Shown: in pieces, positions 38,880 to 47,370 of the stretch
Layout: every line of letters begins with the position of its first letter
How positions within the stretch are numbered: position 1 is the stretch's first letter
Source of the DNA: CAIYRG01 sp965247505
GTDB lineage: Bacteria; Pseudomonadota; Alphaproteobacteria; Micropepsales; Micropepsaceae
NCBI GenBank assembly: GCA_965247505.1
Contig: OZ252020.1
Coordinates: 2,604,001-2,668,000, forward strand
Length of the DNA: 64,000 nt
Direction: 5' to 3'
Notes under the pieces: generated by a model
What the model saw: the letters and a program-made list of their open reading frames with translations, nothing else
What the model was told of the DNA's origin: nothing
The model's database searches: none
Made by a program: the position numbers and the translations under genes

Positions 38880-39984
38880 CTTGCCTATCCGGTTAACGCC
38901 CATGACCGCTACATGTAGGGTGCCGCCACTCTCCCGAGTAAAGCTCGGCATAGGTTGGAGCAGAGGTGTCGCCCGCGATGCCGAGCAATGAGCGGAAGGC
39001 GTTGAACGGGTAGAACCGCCTGTTGAAGCGGAAGGTGAACTCGTTGAGGTAGGCTTGTAGGTGCTGGTGGCTAACGCCGTGGTGGATCCCGATCAGCCAC
39101 GTCTTCAGGTTGGCGAAAACCAGATGGATGATCGGCAGGTATTGCTCGGCAACCTCTGGATCACCACACTCGGCAACAGCGAAGTGCTCATAGCCGCGCT
39201 TACCGAGGCCAGCATAGCCGCTCCAATCGTCAGTAACGATCAGCGATCCCGGCGCGACGGTGCTCTCGACGAACCCACAGAGCGACTCGGCGCTACGGTC
39301 GAGCACGACGGCGAGCCGAACGCGTCCGGCATAGCGTCCGTCTTTCCGGTTGTCGAGCTTGGTGCCCGGCTTTCGATGACGCACCTCGATGGCACAGGAG
39401 ACGCGAACCTTGTGGTGAACACCACGGCCTTCCCCACGCGTTCGCCCGCCAACCCAGGTTTCGTCCACCTCAACATGGTTCTTGGGCTGTCCACCGATCC
39501 TGTCTTGGTTGGGCCGCACCATGCCCGAGCGGAGCTTGTGGAGAATTTGAAAGGCCGTCTCGTAGCGCGCAAGACCAAGTTGCCGCTGAAACTGCACGGC
39601 GGACATGCCGGGCGTCTGACTGGCGACCAGATAAGCGGCCCAGAACCAGACGTTCAGCGGAGTGTGGCTACGCTCCATCACTGTTCCCACCGTCAGCCCG
39701 GTGTTCTGGCGGCACTTGCGGCAGCGCAGGACGCCAGGGCGGTTTTCAAAGTGGAACGGCTCTCCCGCCGTGCCGCAGTGCGGGCAGGCAAAGCCGTCTC
39801 CCCAGCGGGCTTTCTCCAGGTAGGCGGCGCAGGCCGCATCATCAGGGAAAAGTCGCTGGAACTCGGGTAGCGAATGCGGGAATGGGAGATCGGCGCGGTC
39901 GAGAACATCCATGGCGCGCTCACCTATATCCGGTTTGCGCCCATTCTAGCCCTAGTGGGTGTGGGTGTAAACCGGATAGGCAAG
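38880..39984 (-). mobile_element. IS1595-family insertion sequence, copy C
   Basis: 1105 bp with CTTGCCTATCCGGTT ends and 8-bp duplications GGTTATTC (38872-38879 and 39985-39992). Confidence 0.95.
38893..39912 (-). CDS. IS1595-family (ISXO2-like) transposase
   Basis: 339 residues, full length, zinc ribbon and VDETWVGG/TDDWSGY motifs intact; a few substitutions relative to copy A (for example GLARYET). Confidence 0.95.
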   Translation of the reverse strand: MDVLDRADLPFPHSLPEFQRLFPDDAACAAYLEKARWGDGFACPHCGTAGEPFHFENRPGVLRCRKCRQNTGLTVGTVMERSHTPLNVWFWAAYLVASQTPGMSAVQFQRQLGLARYETAFQILHKLRSGMVRPNQDRIGGQPKNHVEVDETWVGGRTRGEGRGVHHKVRVSCAIEVRHRKPGTKLDNRKDGRYAGRVRLAVVLDRSAESLCGFVESTVAPGSLIVTDDWSGYAGLGKRGYEHFAVAECGDPEVAEQYLPIIHLVFANLKTWLIGIHHGVSHQHLQAYLNEFTFRFNRRFYPFNAFRSLLGIAGDTSAPTYAELYSGEWRHPTCSGHGR

Positions 39985-40224
39985 GGTTATTCATCCGGAT
40001 ACCGAAGGCGGCGCTGAACTCGCTAGGGAATTAATCCAAATTGGGTTGGACATTGACGAAGAAGATGCAGATGGCCTATCGGCGATGGAATGGATGACGG
40101 CATTCCATGGTTCGCCGACACTCGTCCCCTGACTGACATCATGGGGATTCACCAACGCAATGAGTTAAACTACTGGCTGTACTGACCCGACAGGCTTTTT
40201 TGGCAACCAGCAGTGCGATGACGC

Positions 40225-40289
40225 CGAATGCCGGCTTTTGGCACTAAGTAGACTTATTGCGGTGCAACATTGGATTTCCGCTTTCGGGG
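40225..40289. repeat. Dispersed intergenic repeat, left half
   Basis: GGCTTTTGGCACTAAGTAGA, GTGCAACATTGGATTTCCGC, TTTCGGGG. The unit is interrupted by the miniature element at 40290-41867 and resumes at 41868 (GGGGCAAAGCGGAC...), with a possible GGGG target duplication. Confidence 0.75.
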
Positions 40290-40613
40290 TGCGGTCTCAA
40301 TGCATCAACGCAACACTAGCGGCAGGCCTCTCTGCCGGGGGTTAGAACCTCAAAGTCTTTCAGGACCGTTCTTGAGCCGTCCGGCCACTTTTCTCGGATG
40401 CGAGAGCGAATAGATCGAAAACACAGCACTCTTCAGAAAGCGTTATCAGAGCAGGCGTTTGACGTTCCCATTGGAGCTGGGCTGGCAGTGATTCCACGGC
40501 CCAGGCTTCTCGTGCAAGGTGAACCACGGACTATGCCTTTGGCTCGTAAGCACAAACTCAGACTCCTCCGTTTGCGCCAAGGTGCGGACCCATCCAGGAA
40601 AAGTGGAGGCGCC

Positions 40614-41486
40614 CTACACCGTTTGCATTGCTTCTGCCTCGAATTTGACGGGGCTTGTGAAGTCCAGCGTCGAGTGCCGACGGACTGGATTATAGAACCC
40701 GTCGATGTATCCGGCTATGGCAGTTTCAGCTTGGCTTCTTGACATGAACACAGTCCTCCAGATCAGTTCTGACTTGATGGTTTTGAAGAAGGTCTCGACG
40801 ACGGCGTTATCATAGCAATTTCCCTTACCGCTCATTGAGGCGAGGAAACCGAGTTCACCGAGGCGCGCCTGGTATGCGTCTGAGCAGTACTGGCTTCCCC
40901 GATCGCTATGGTGGATCACACCGGCGCCAGGTTGGCGCAGCCCGATAGCACGGTTAAGCGCCCTGAGCGGCAGGTCGCTGGTCATGCGAGCGCCCACGGC
41001 CCAGCCGCTGACGCGCCGGGAGTAGAGGTCGAGCATGACGGCCAGGTACAGCCAGCCCTGTGCCGTCCAAATATAGCTGATGTCGGCAGCCCATTTCTCG
41101 TTGGGTGCCTCGGCGGAGAAGTTCTGGTCGAGAAGGTTCGATGCGATGGCCTTGTTGTGCTGGCTGTCCGTCGTCTTTTTGAACTTCTGTTTCCGTTTTG
41201 GAGACAACCCATTTCCCCGCATCAGCCGAGCCACCCTATGGCGTCCAACCTCGATCCCATTCTCGGCAAGCTCGTGATGGAACCGCTCTGCACCGTAGCT
41301 CTCGCGGCTGCGCCGAAAGGCTGCCCGGACATGGGCGAGTAGAACCATGTCATCGAGCTGTCGCTGGCTTGGGCCGCGATTGCGCCAAGCGTAGAAGCCT
41401 GAGACGCTGACCTGCAGCAGTCTGCACAGGCGGAATATCGGCATCGCCAACCCGGCCCTCTCCGCGTCGATGAACCGGAACCTCAT
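40614..41486 (-). CDS. IS3 transposase OrfB (DDE integrase)
   Basis: A 290-residue integrase, all DDE motifs intact; a few substitutions (AERFHHEL, NKAIASN, RRVSGWAV). Confidence 0.95.
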   Translation of the reverse strand: MRFRFIDAERAGLAMPIFRLCRLLQVSVSGFYAWRNRGPSQRQLDDMVLLAHVRAAFRRSRESYGAERFHHELAENGIEVGRHRVARLMRGNGLSPKRKQKFKKTTDSQHNKAIASNLLDQNFSAEAPNEKWAADISYIWTAQGWLYLAVMLDLYSRRVSGWAVGARMTSDLPLRALNRAIGLRQPGAGVIHHSDRGSQYCSDAYQARLGELGFLASMSGKGNCYDNAVVETFFKTIKSELIWRTVFMSRSQAETAIAGYIDGFYNPVRRHSTLDFTSPVKFEAEAMQTV

Positions 41487-41785
41487 CGACTTTCCCTGGC
41501 GAAGAAGGCCAGCGCTTTTTTTAGGAGATCACGTTCCTGACGGGCCAGATCACGCTCTCGGCGTTGACGGGTAATCTCCTTCGCTGCATCCTCATGCGGA
41601 CCGGAAAGCAAATCCTCCTCACGCAATTCTGCGACCCAGCGGCCGAGCGCGCTGACGCTGATCCCAAGATCTCCTGCTATCTGCCGCTGCCTGCGCCCGC
41701 TCGTCTGTAAAAGACGGACGGCTTCTTCCTTGAAGGCCCGATCAAACCGCCGGCCCTTGTTCCCATTCTGCTTCGACATTTGCAC
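41483..41785 (-). CDS. IS3 transposase OrfA
   Basis: 100 residues; TRQRRERDLARQ variant; A7 slippery tract preserved before the orfB overlap. Confidence 0.93.
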   Translation of the reverse strand: MQMSKQNGNKGRRFDRAFKEEAVRLLQTSGRRQRQIAGDLGISVSALGRWVAELREEDLLSGPHEDAAKEITRQRRERDLARQERDLLKKALAFFARESR

Positions 41786-41867
41786 CTCCTGCGATCAAAA
41801 TCCTATCGCAGGACGTCTCCACTTTCGTCAGCAGGGTTCAGTGTTGCGTCGACCGGTTGAGGCGGCA

Positions 41868-41935
41868 GGGGCAAAGCGGACTTTTGCGCCGCATCATGGG
41901 ATTTCCGCTTTTGACCCAAAGCGGAGTTTGTCACC
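41868..41935. repeat. Dispersed intergenic repeat, right half
   Basis: GGGGCAAAGCGGACTTTTGC, GCATCATGGGATTTCCGC, TTGACCCAAAGCGGAG; continues the unit at 40225-40289 across element E1. Confidence 0.72.
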
Positions 41936-41983
41936 CTTACCGAGACAAGCCTCGGCGGGGTAACTATCTGACCTAAATCCCCA

Positions 41984-42302
41984 TGCCGCCTCAACCGGTC
42001 GACGCAACACCTTGGCGCAAACGGAGGAGTCTGAGTTTGTGCTTACGAGCCAAAGGCATAGTCCGTGGTTCACCTTGCACGAGAAGCCTGGGCCGTGGAA
42101 TCACTGCCAGCCCAGCTCCAATGGGAACGTCAAACGCCTGCTCTGATAACGCTTTCTGAAGAGTGCTGTGTTTTCGATCTATCCGCTCTCGCATCCGAGA
42201 AAAGTGGCCGGACGGCTCAAGAACGGTCCTGAAAGACTTTGAGGTTCTAACCCCCGGCAGAGAGGCCTGCCGCTAGTGTTGCGTTGATCCATTGAGACCG
42301 CA
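41984..42302. mobile_element. IS30-related miniature element E2
   Basis: A 319-bp inverted copy of E1, ends TGCCGCCTCAACCGGTCGAC and the inverted GTTGCGTTGATCCATTGAG, flanked by a possible CCA duplication. Intact, non-coding; probably mobilised by an IS30 transposase. Confidence 0.82.
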
Positions 42303-42383
42303 CCATCTATCTGATAATTGCGGGCCGGATTGGATCGTACTGGATTCGTGATAGCCTCTGCGCAGTTCCGCAGGGGCAGGGCA

Positions 42384-43271
42384 ATGGGCGACTTTTTTGC
42401 AAAGCTGAGGCGCAGACACGGCCACCAGGTTGGCGTAATCTGTGCCGTCGTTTTTTACCTCGGCGCCCAGGCGCAAGCTGCAACCGCTCCGATCCCGAAC
42501 TTCGCGCAGGACCCAAACACCTCCTGGTATCCGGACCGGCGAGACGGCGACAATTACCTGCCGCCTACAAGCGGGCCCGGCCCGGTGACCTCGCACCCGG
42601 ATTATCCCTATCGCCCGAACGGCATTGGAGACGACGCCGGGGGCAATCCGACCTATCGCATTGCCGATCTGAGCAACCCGATTCTCCAGCCCTGGGTCAT
42701 TGAGCAGATGAGGCGCTCAAACGAGGCGGTTTTGGCCGGCGAAATCCCTTTTACGGCCCGACAGAGATGCTATCCGCCGGGCGTTCCGGCATGGAATGTT
42801 TTCCGCCGCATCGCGCCGCCGATGATCTTTTTCGTGCAGACGCCCGAAAAAGTTCTGATGGTCTGGCGCGGGGATAATCAGACGCGGCATGTCTTTTTGA
42901 ATGTGCCGCATTCGCTGAACCCAAAGCCGACTTGGCACGGCGAATCCGTCGGTCATTACGAAGGCGATACGCTGGTGGTCGATACCATTGCACTGCTCGA
43001 CCACCCATTGAGCTTCGTCGACAATTTCAGCACGCCGCACACCGACCAACTCCACGTCATCGAGCGTTTTCGTATGATGGAAGATGACACCATAGAAGTG
43101 AATATTTACGTCGAGGATCCCGGTGCATTCACCACGCCGTGGAACGCGCGTCAGCTATTATCCCGCTCGGAGATAGGCCCGATAGAGGAAGCTTTCTGCG
43201 CCGACGGCAATCCCGACTATTTCAATCTCTACGCAATGCCGATCCCGCAAGCCGATACGCCGGACTTCTGA
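42384..43271 (+). CDS. Secreted hypothetical protein, paralog family B
   Basis: A 295-residue product; ATG 42384 follows AGGGGCAGGG. The signal region ends LGAQAQA. Shared family features: LSNPILQPWVIEQM, CYPPGVPAWNVF, ESVGHYEGDTLVVDTIALLD, TDQLHVIERFRMM, DPGAFTTPWNARQ, and the C-terminal QADTPDF, aligning along its length with 3563-4462. It is followed after 60 bases by the truncated oxidase at 43332, in the same direction, so the two were likely co-transcribed. Role unknown; perhaps linked to the same periplasmic hydroxy-acid metabolism. Confidence 0.75.
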   Translation: MGDFFAKLRRRHGHQVGVICAVVFYLGAQAQAATAPIPNFAQDPNTSWYPDRRDGDNYLPPTSGPGPVTSHPDYPYRPNGIGDDAGGNPTYRIADLSNPILQPWVIEQMRRSNEAVLAGEIPFTARQRCYPPGVPAWNVFRRIAPPMIFFVQTPEKVLMVWRGDNQTRHVFLNVPHSLNPKPTWHGESVGHYEGDTLVVDTIALLDHPLSFVDNFSTPHTDQLHVIERFRMMEDDTIEVNIYVEDPGAFTTPWNARQLLSRSEIGPIEEAFCADGNPDYFNLYAMPIPQADTPDF

Positions 43272-43331
43272 GATAATCCATGCGTTTGTGGACCGCGGGG
43301 CGGTAGGATTCTGAGTTTCGGAGGGCACGAA

Positions 43332-44160
43332 ATGAGTGAGCCATTCAAGCTTTCTACAAGGCGTGCGTTGCTGAGTTTCTTCGCGGCCAGTCCGGTTCTC
43401 TATGCGGCTAGCCGCGCGATGGGCCAGCCCGCCTTCGATATTTTCGATCCTTATGCGCCGCAGGTCATCTCGAATGCGCAAGACGCGATCAATGTTTTCG
43501 ACTTTCACGAAGTCGCCAAACAAAGTTTGATGCCGGGTCATTACACCTACATGGCGCTGGGTACTGATGACGGTGGGGCCTTGCGTGCCAACCGCGAGGG
43601 GTTCGCGAACTATCAACTACGAATGAGAAGGCTCATAGACACGCAAAATGTCGATACCTCTTTTGAGCTATTCGGAGAGCGCTACCCGGTCCCGATCCTG
43701 ATTGCGCCTTGCGGTAGCCAAAAAGCCTTTCACCCCCAAGACGAATTGGTGACAGCGCGCGCGGCGAGAACAAGGGGCGTGGAGCAAATTCTCTCCACGG
43801 GGACATCCTCAGGCGTGGAGGAGGTCAACGAAACGCGCGGCAGGCCGGTTTGGTTTCAGCTCTACGCCGATGCCGAATGGCAAGTGACGCAGGCCTTGGT
43901 GAAGCGGGTCGAGGCAGCAGGCTGCCCGGTGCTCGCATTGACGGTGGATCTGCCGGTCAGCAACCGCGAGGCACTTTACCGCCACCGCCGCGACGACAAT
44001 CCCGAATGTCAGGTCTGTCACGCACCGGACGCCGGAATCATCGGTCCAAGACCCATGTATGAGGGGCTTGAACGCAGTGGTCTGAGTAGGACTTTCATGG
44101 ATTGGGACTATGTCGATCGGCTCAAGGATTCCATGTCCATGAAGCTTTTTATAAAAGCCC
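43332..44160 (+). pseudogene. Tat-exported alpha-hydroxy-acid oxidase, 3'-truncated
   Basis: A close paralog of 34460-35668: Tat motif LSTRRALLSFFAASP, LIAPCGSQKAF, LTVDLPVSNREA, CQVCHAPDAG, FMDWDYVDRLKDSMSMKLF. Homology stops at about 44160, after the flavin-Lys strand; what follows in the same frame (DSWSAVALWRD...) is IS30 sequence in a wrong frame. The catalytic SNHGGR segment and FMN-phosphate site are missing, so it cannot be active. Confidence 0.87.
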
Positions 44161-45217
44161 TCGTCGTCGATTCGTGGTCAGCTGTCGCCCTCTGGCGGGA
44201 TCCGACCAGCACCCCGGCGGCGTTCAAAGCTGGCTTTGACATTGTCGGAGCGCGAGGAGATCTCCAGAGGTCTCGCGGCGGAACAATCTGCACGCTCTTT
44301 GGCAAGGTTGCTGGGCCGTGCGCCCTCGACGGTGAGCCGAGAGATTCGCCGCAATGGCGGCTATGATCGCTACCGCGCGGCATTGTCCGACGAAGCGGCC
44401 TTTATACGTGCGCGCCGGCCGAAGCGATGTAAATTGGCGGGCAATGCGCAGTTACGACAGACAGTAGCGCGCAAGCTTAAACAGGATTGGTCGCCCCAGC
44501 AGATCGCCGGTTGGCTGAAGCAGATGCATCCCGAAGACGAGAGCAAACGCGTGTCGCACGAGACCATCTATCGAAGCTTATTTATTCAATCCCGTGGGGC
44601 ATTTAGGAAGGAACTGACCGGGTATCTTCGCTCCAAACGGACAATGCGGCGCTCTAAGCGTGCGAGCTCGCATGGCGATGGCCGTGGGCAGATCACGGAT
44701 ATCGTTTCGATCAGCGAGCGCCCTGCAAGCGTGGAAGATCGTGCGGTGCCCGGTCATTGGGAAGGCGATCTTCTGGCCGGCTCGAAGAACACGCATATCG
44801 CAACCTTGGTCGAGCGTCATACCCGCTATGTGATGCTGGCGAAGATCCCCTCTAAGGACACCGAGACAGTCGTGAATGCACTGATCAAACAGGCGAAGAA
44901 GCTCCCCACCGAACTCTACAAATCTCTGACCTGGGGCCGGGGCAAGGAGCTTGCCGATCACAAGCGCTTTAGCTTGGCGACCAATATCAATGTCTATTTC
45001 TGCGATCCGCAAAGCCCTTGACAGCGTGGCTCCAATGAGAACACCAATGGCCTCCTACGACAGTACTTTCCCAAAGGGACGGACCTATCCGTGCATTCGC
45101 AGGCGCACCTAAATAAGATCGCCCGCAGGCTCAACGAAAGGCCACGTCAGACCTTGGGGTTCCAGACCCCGGCAGATAGATTTAATGCCTGTGTTGCATC
45201 GATCACCTGAGGCCGCA
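44161..45217 (+). mobile_element. IS30-family element, left end missing
   Basis: The right end carries the terminal repeat (GTTGCATCGATCACCTGAGG) also found at E1, E2 and the remnant at 16825. No matching left terminal repeat is visible; the element begins abruptly inside the oxidase gene, so a deletion probably removed the left end together with the oxidase 3' half. Confidence 0.8.
44236..45210 (+). pseudogene. IS30-family transposase with internal TGA
   Basis: Motifs: LTLSEREEISRGLAAEQSAR (HTH start), LLGRAPSTVSREIRRNGG, GHWEGDLLAGSKNTHIATLV (catalytic Asp), then DPQSP followed by TGA (45019-45021) and QRGSNENTNGLLRQYF. The family has Trp at the stop position, so TGG changed to TGA. Beyond it the frame is open to 45210. 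The N-terminus is also incomplete. Confidence 0.87.
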
Positions 45218-45337
45218 TACCTATAATAAGAGAGTTTGATGGACGGAGTGCGTCGAATAGTCCGCTTGAATTTTTACGACCTGTGCGGCTTGTAACGTCG
45301 CAGATCGAGCAACAACAATTCGCATTAGGAGAAAAGA

Positions 45338-45538
45338 ATGCCCGTCAAAACAAAACTACGGTTGAGACTTGAAGCATTGGCCAAAGGCCGCAGCCTACGG
45401 ATCAACGGCAGCATGAAAAGCAGAACGGTTGAATATGATCGAGTGTACTCTACGGTTCGCAACACCGCCGCCAGCTCTGGTCGCAAATTTAAGACGAAGC
45501 TTGGCCCGCGCGCGCTTGTCGTTACCCGCACCAAATAA
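45338..45538 (+). CDS. Small basic hypothetical protein
   Basis: A 66-residue, strongly basic product (about 18 Lys/Arg; MPVKTKLRLRLEALAKGRSL, ending RALVVTRTK). AGGAG lies 7 bases upstream, favouring expression. No Cys, no hydrophobic segment. It could bind nucleic acid by charge. Not recognised as any family. Confidence 0.5.
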   Translation: MPVKTKLRLRLEALAKGRSLRINGSMKSRTVEYDRVYSTVRNTAASSGRKFKTKLGPRALVVTRTK

Positions 45539-45788
45539 TACTGCCGCGCTCACGCGAAGGTGCAATGACCGCTACTGTCTCTAAGCGGACATCTCTCCTC
45601 GCCAACGCAATCCCTGTTTTCCGGGGTAAGGCGAATACGCGCTGTTTGCAAAGCTGCGCCCAAATGGGGCGCTCGTTCGCGCGTAAGAGGGCCCACGCCG
45701 GAGAGTTCTCAGATGAAATTTCGGCAATGCTGCGATGCCGGGCGGCGCGCTATAAGGCTTTGAAATATACTACATTAGAGCTAATTTC

Positions 45789-45929
45789 GTGACCGGAACG
45801 CTGGGCTCGATATTGCCCCAAGCGCAATCCTTTGAAATTGATTTGGCCAAAGCCGACTTAAAGGGCATTCTATCGATTCATGGCCTAGAGGCGAACGACG
45901 ACGAATTGGAAGGGTATTTGAGATGTTGA
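45789..45929 (+). CDS. Short open frame overlapping msrP start
   Basis: A possible 46-residue product from GTG 45789 (TGTLGSILPQAQSFEIDLAK, ending GYLRC). Its stop overlaps the msrP start (ATGTTGA at 45923). The frame is open a little upstream with no good start, so it may be the 3' tail of a truncated gene. Weak support. Confidence 0.25.
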   Translation: MTGTLGSILPQAQSFEIDLAKADLKGILSIHGLEANDDELEGYLRC

Positions 45930-46888
45930 TCAAGCGGCGGCGTGGCTGGGAAATTCCGGAATCCATGGCCACCCCGGAATCGCTCGTTCTCAACCGGCGC
46001 GGGCTCATCAAGGCCGCCGGCGCGGCGGCGGCGGTCGGGGTTCTGTCGTCTTGCGGCGATTCCGAAGCTGCCTCGGACCAAGACCCGACGGCAGTGCTTT
46101 ATCCTTTCGCGCGCAATGAGCGTTACACAATTGAGCGTCCGCTCACACCGGCAAGCACCGTCACCACCTACAATAATTATTACGAGTTCGGCTTCGACAA
46201 AAACATCGTGCGTCCTGCCCAAGCCTTGGATATTCGCCCCTGGGAAATATCCATCGAAGGCATGGTCGAGCGCGAATTCACGGTCGATATCGATACGCTC
46301 ATCGGCGCGATGGAACTTGAAGAACGTCTCTACCGGCATCGTTGTGTCGAGGCCTGGTCTTTCACCGCGCCTTGGTCTGGTTTTCCGATGAGCGCGCTGA
46401 TTGATTATGCCAAGCCATTGTCCGGCGCCACCTATGTCGTTTTGAAAACCTTTCTCGATCTCTCTATTGCGGCCGGGCAGCGGCAATTCATCTATCCTTG
46501 GCCTTACACCGAGGGCCTCACGATCCCCGAGGCGACTAACGAACTCGCCTTCATGGTCACTGGGCTTTACGGCAAGCCGCTGGAGAAGCAAAACGGCGCG
46601 CCGATACGTCTTGTGGTGCCCTGGAAATACGGATTTAAGTCGATCAAGGGGATCAAGCAGATCATCTTTACCGATGAGCAGCCCGAATCCTATTGGGAAG
46701 CGTTGCAGGCGAACGAGTATGGCTTCTGGGCCAACGTCAACCCTGAAGTGCCGCATCCGCGTTGGAGCCAAGCGACGGAAGAAGTGCTGGCAACCGGCAC
46801 GCGCGTGCCGACACAGCTCTTCAACGGCTATGGCGAATATGTCGCTCACCTTTATGCGGGTAGGGAAAACGAGCGGATCTGGTTTTAG
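45923..46888 (+). CDS. msrP: Periplasmic methionine sulfoxide reductase, catalytic subunit
   Basis: A 321-residue Tat-exported molybdoenzyme (NRRGLIKAAGAAAAVGVLSS, residues ~24-43) of the sulfite-oxidase fold that repairs oxidised methionines in envelope proteins. Match to YedY/MsrP: TTYNNYYEFGFDK, LEERLYRHRCVEAWS with the Mo-ligand Cys near residue 140, QNGAPIRLVVPWKYGFKSIK, HPRWSQATEE and LFNGYGEYVAHLY. The usual membrane haem partner msrQ is not found downstream; it may be elsewhere or lost. Unknown regulation. Confidence 0.93.
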   Translation: MLIKRRRGWEIPESMATPESLVLNRRGLIKAAGAAAAVGVLSSCGDSEAASDQDPTAVLYPFARNERYTIERPLTPASTVTTYNNYYEFGFDKNIVRPAQALDIRPWEISIEGMVEREFTVDIDTLIGAMELEERLYRHRCVEAWSFTAPWSGFPMSALIDYAKPLSGATYVVLKTFLDLSIAAGQRQFIYPWPYTEGLTIPEATNELAFMVTGLYGKPLEKQNGAPIRLVVPWKYGFKSIKGIKQIIFTDEQPESYWEALQANEYGFWANVNPEVPHPRWSQATEEVLATGTRVPTQLFNGYGEYVAHLYAGRENERIWF

Positions 46889-47078
46889 GCCGTTTTCGAT
46901 CGGGCGTTAGTTTAGGATGCTTTCAAATCAAGGTTTGTTCCCCTGCGGCTGGAAATACATTCGTGTCAACCCGGGGAAGCCAAGCCATTCAATTGTACTG
47001 AGTGGCTGGCCGAAACCCGGGACCCACGGAGACACTTGCTCGGTTCGTTCGCCCGCACGAAGGTGAGGAACATCACCA

Positions 47079-47370
47079 ATGCTTGAACAAAAGGGTGTGG
47101 TCGCTGAGCTGGAGGGGTTCATGAAGAACGTCCTCTTCCTCGAGGTCGAGTCTGTGCAAGCGGAGCTCGCTCTAGACTCGATCGGCATCGTGGAACTCCT
47201 AACTCCATGTCGAACAGACTTACAGTGTCACGCTGCTGATGCACGAGATAGAAATCGAGGACCTCACGACGGTTGCGCGGATCGCGCGCCTGGTGCTTCA
47301 CTACGCCGGAGCTGTCACCGAGGGTGGTGCGGAGGAGGGGGTCGATGGGCATCCAAGTCCAACCGTTTGA
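47079..47370 (+). pseudogene. Acyl carrier protein gene, frameshifted
   Basis: The first part MLEQKGVVAELEGFMKNVLF, then LALDSIGIVELLT, contains the DSxG phosphopantetheine site. One extra base near 47208 then shifts the frame; the other frame continues HVEQTYSVTLLMHEIEIEDL, TTVARIARLVLHYAGAVTE to TGA at 47368-47370. Without the extra base about 96 residues result, with the helix order of an ACP. The end overlaps the next start by 26 bases. It is part of a decayed biosynthetic cluster. Confidence 0.72.

Larger units (their letters stand above)
38492..40132 (+). pseudogene. Ankyrin-like exported protein gene interrupted by IS1595
   Basis: Joining 38492-38879 to 39993-40132 (IS1595 and one GGTTATTC removed) restores a 528-base open frame, 175 residues. 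After a hydrophobic N-terminus (SILVGVATLSLAYLSS) come ankyrin-like units: WPPLHLAVAQGRPIGQIREI, GGTILHWLVIHPDTEGGAEL, ARELIQIGLDIDEEDADGLS. Two Cys lie near the N-terminus of the mature part. Ankyrin repeats mediate protein binding; small exported forms are often immunity or inhibitor proteins, which is only a possibility here. Confidence 0.8.
40585..41840 (-). mobile_element. IS3-family insertion sequence, copy 3
   Basis: A 1256-bp element. Both terminal bases differ from the other copies (CGGACCC in place of TGGACCC; GGGTTCA in place of GGGTCCA), which may impair mobility. A GTG duplication (40582-40584 and 41841-41843) shows true insertion into E1. Confidence 0.93.
40290..41867. mobile_element. 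IS30-related miniature element E1, split by IS3
   Basis: Without the IS3 at 40585-41840 and its GTG duplication this is a 319-bp element with 27-bp terminal repeats like those of the IS30 here (TGCGGTCTCAATGC... CAACGCAACAC). The interior has no transposase domain. It is an inverted copy of E2 (41984-42302). Confidence 0.82.

Noticed and set aside
39061..39870. 269-residue open frame opposite the IS1595 transposase
   Set aside because: Antisense shadow of a high-GC transposase; the same happens at 13881-14690 and 27724-28509 and none has a ribosome binding site or recognisable domain.
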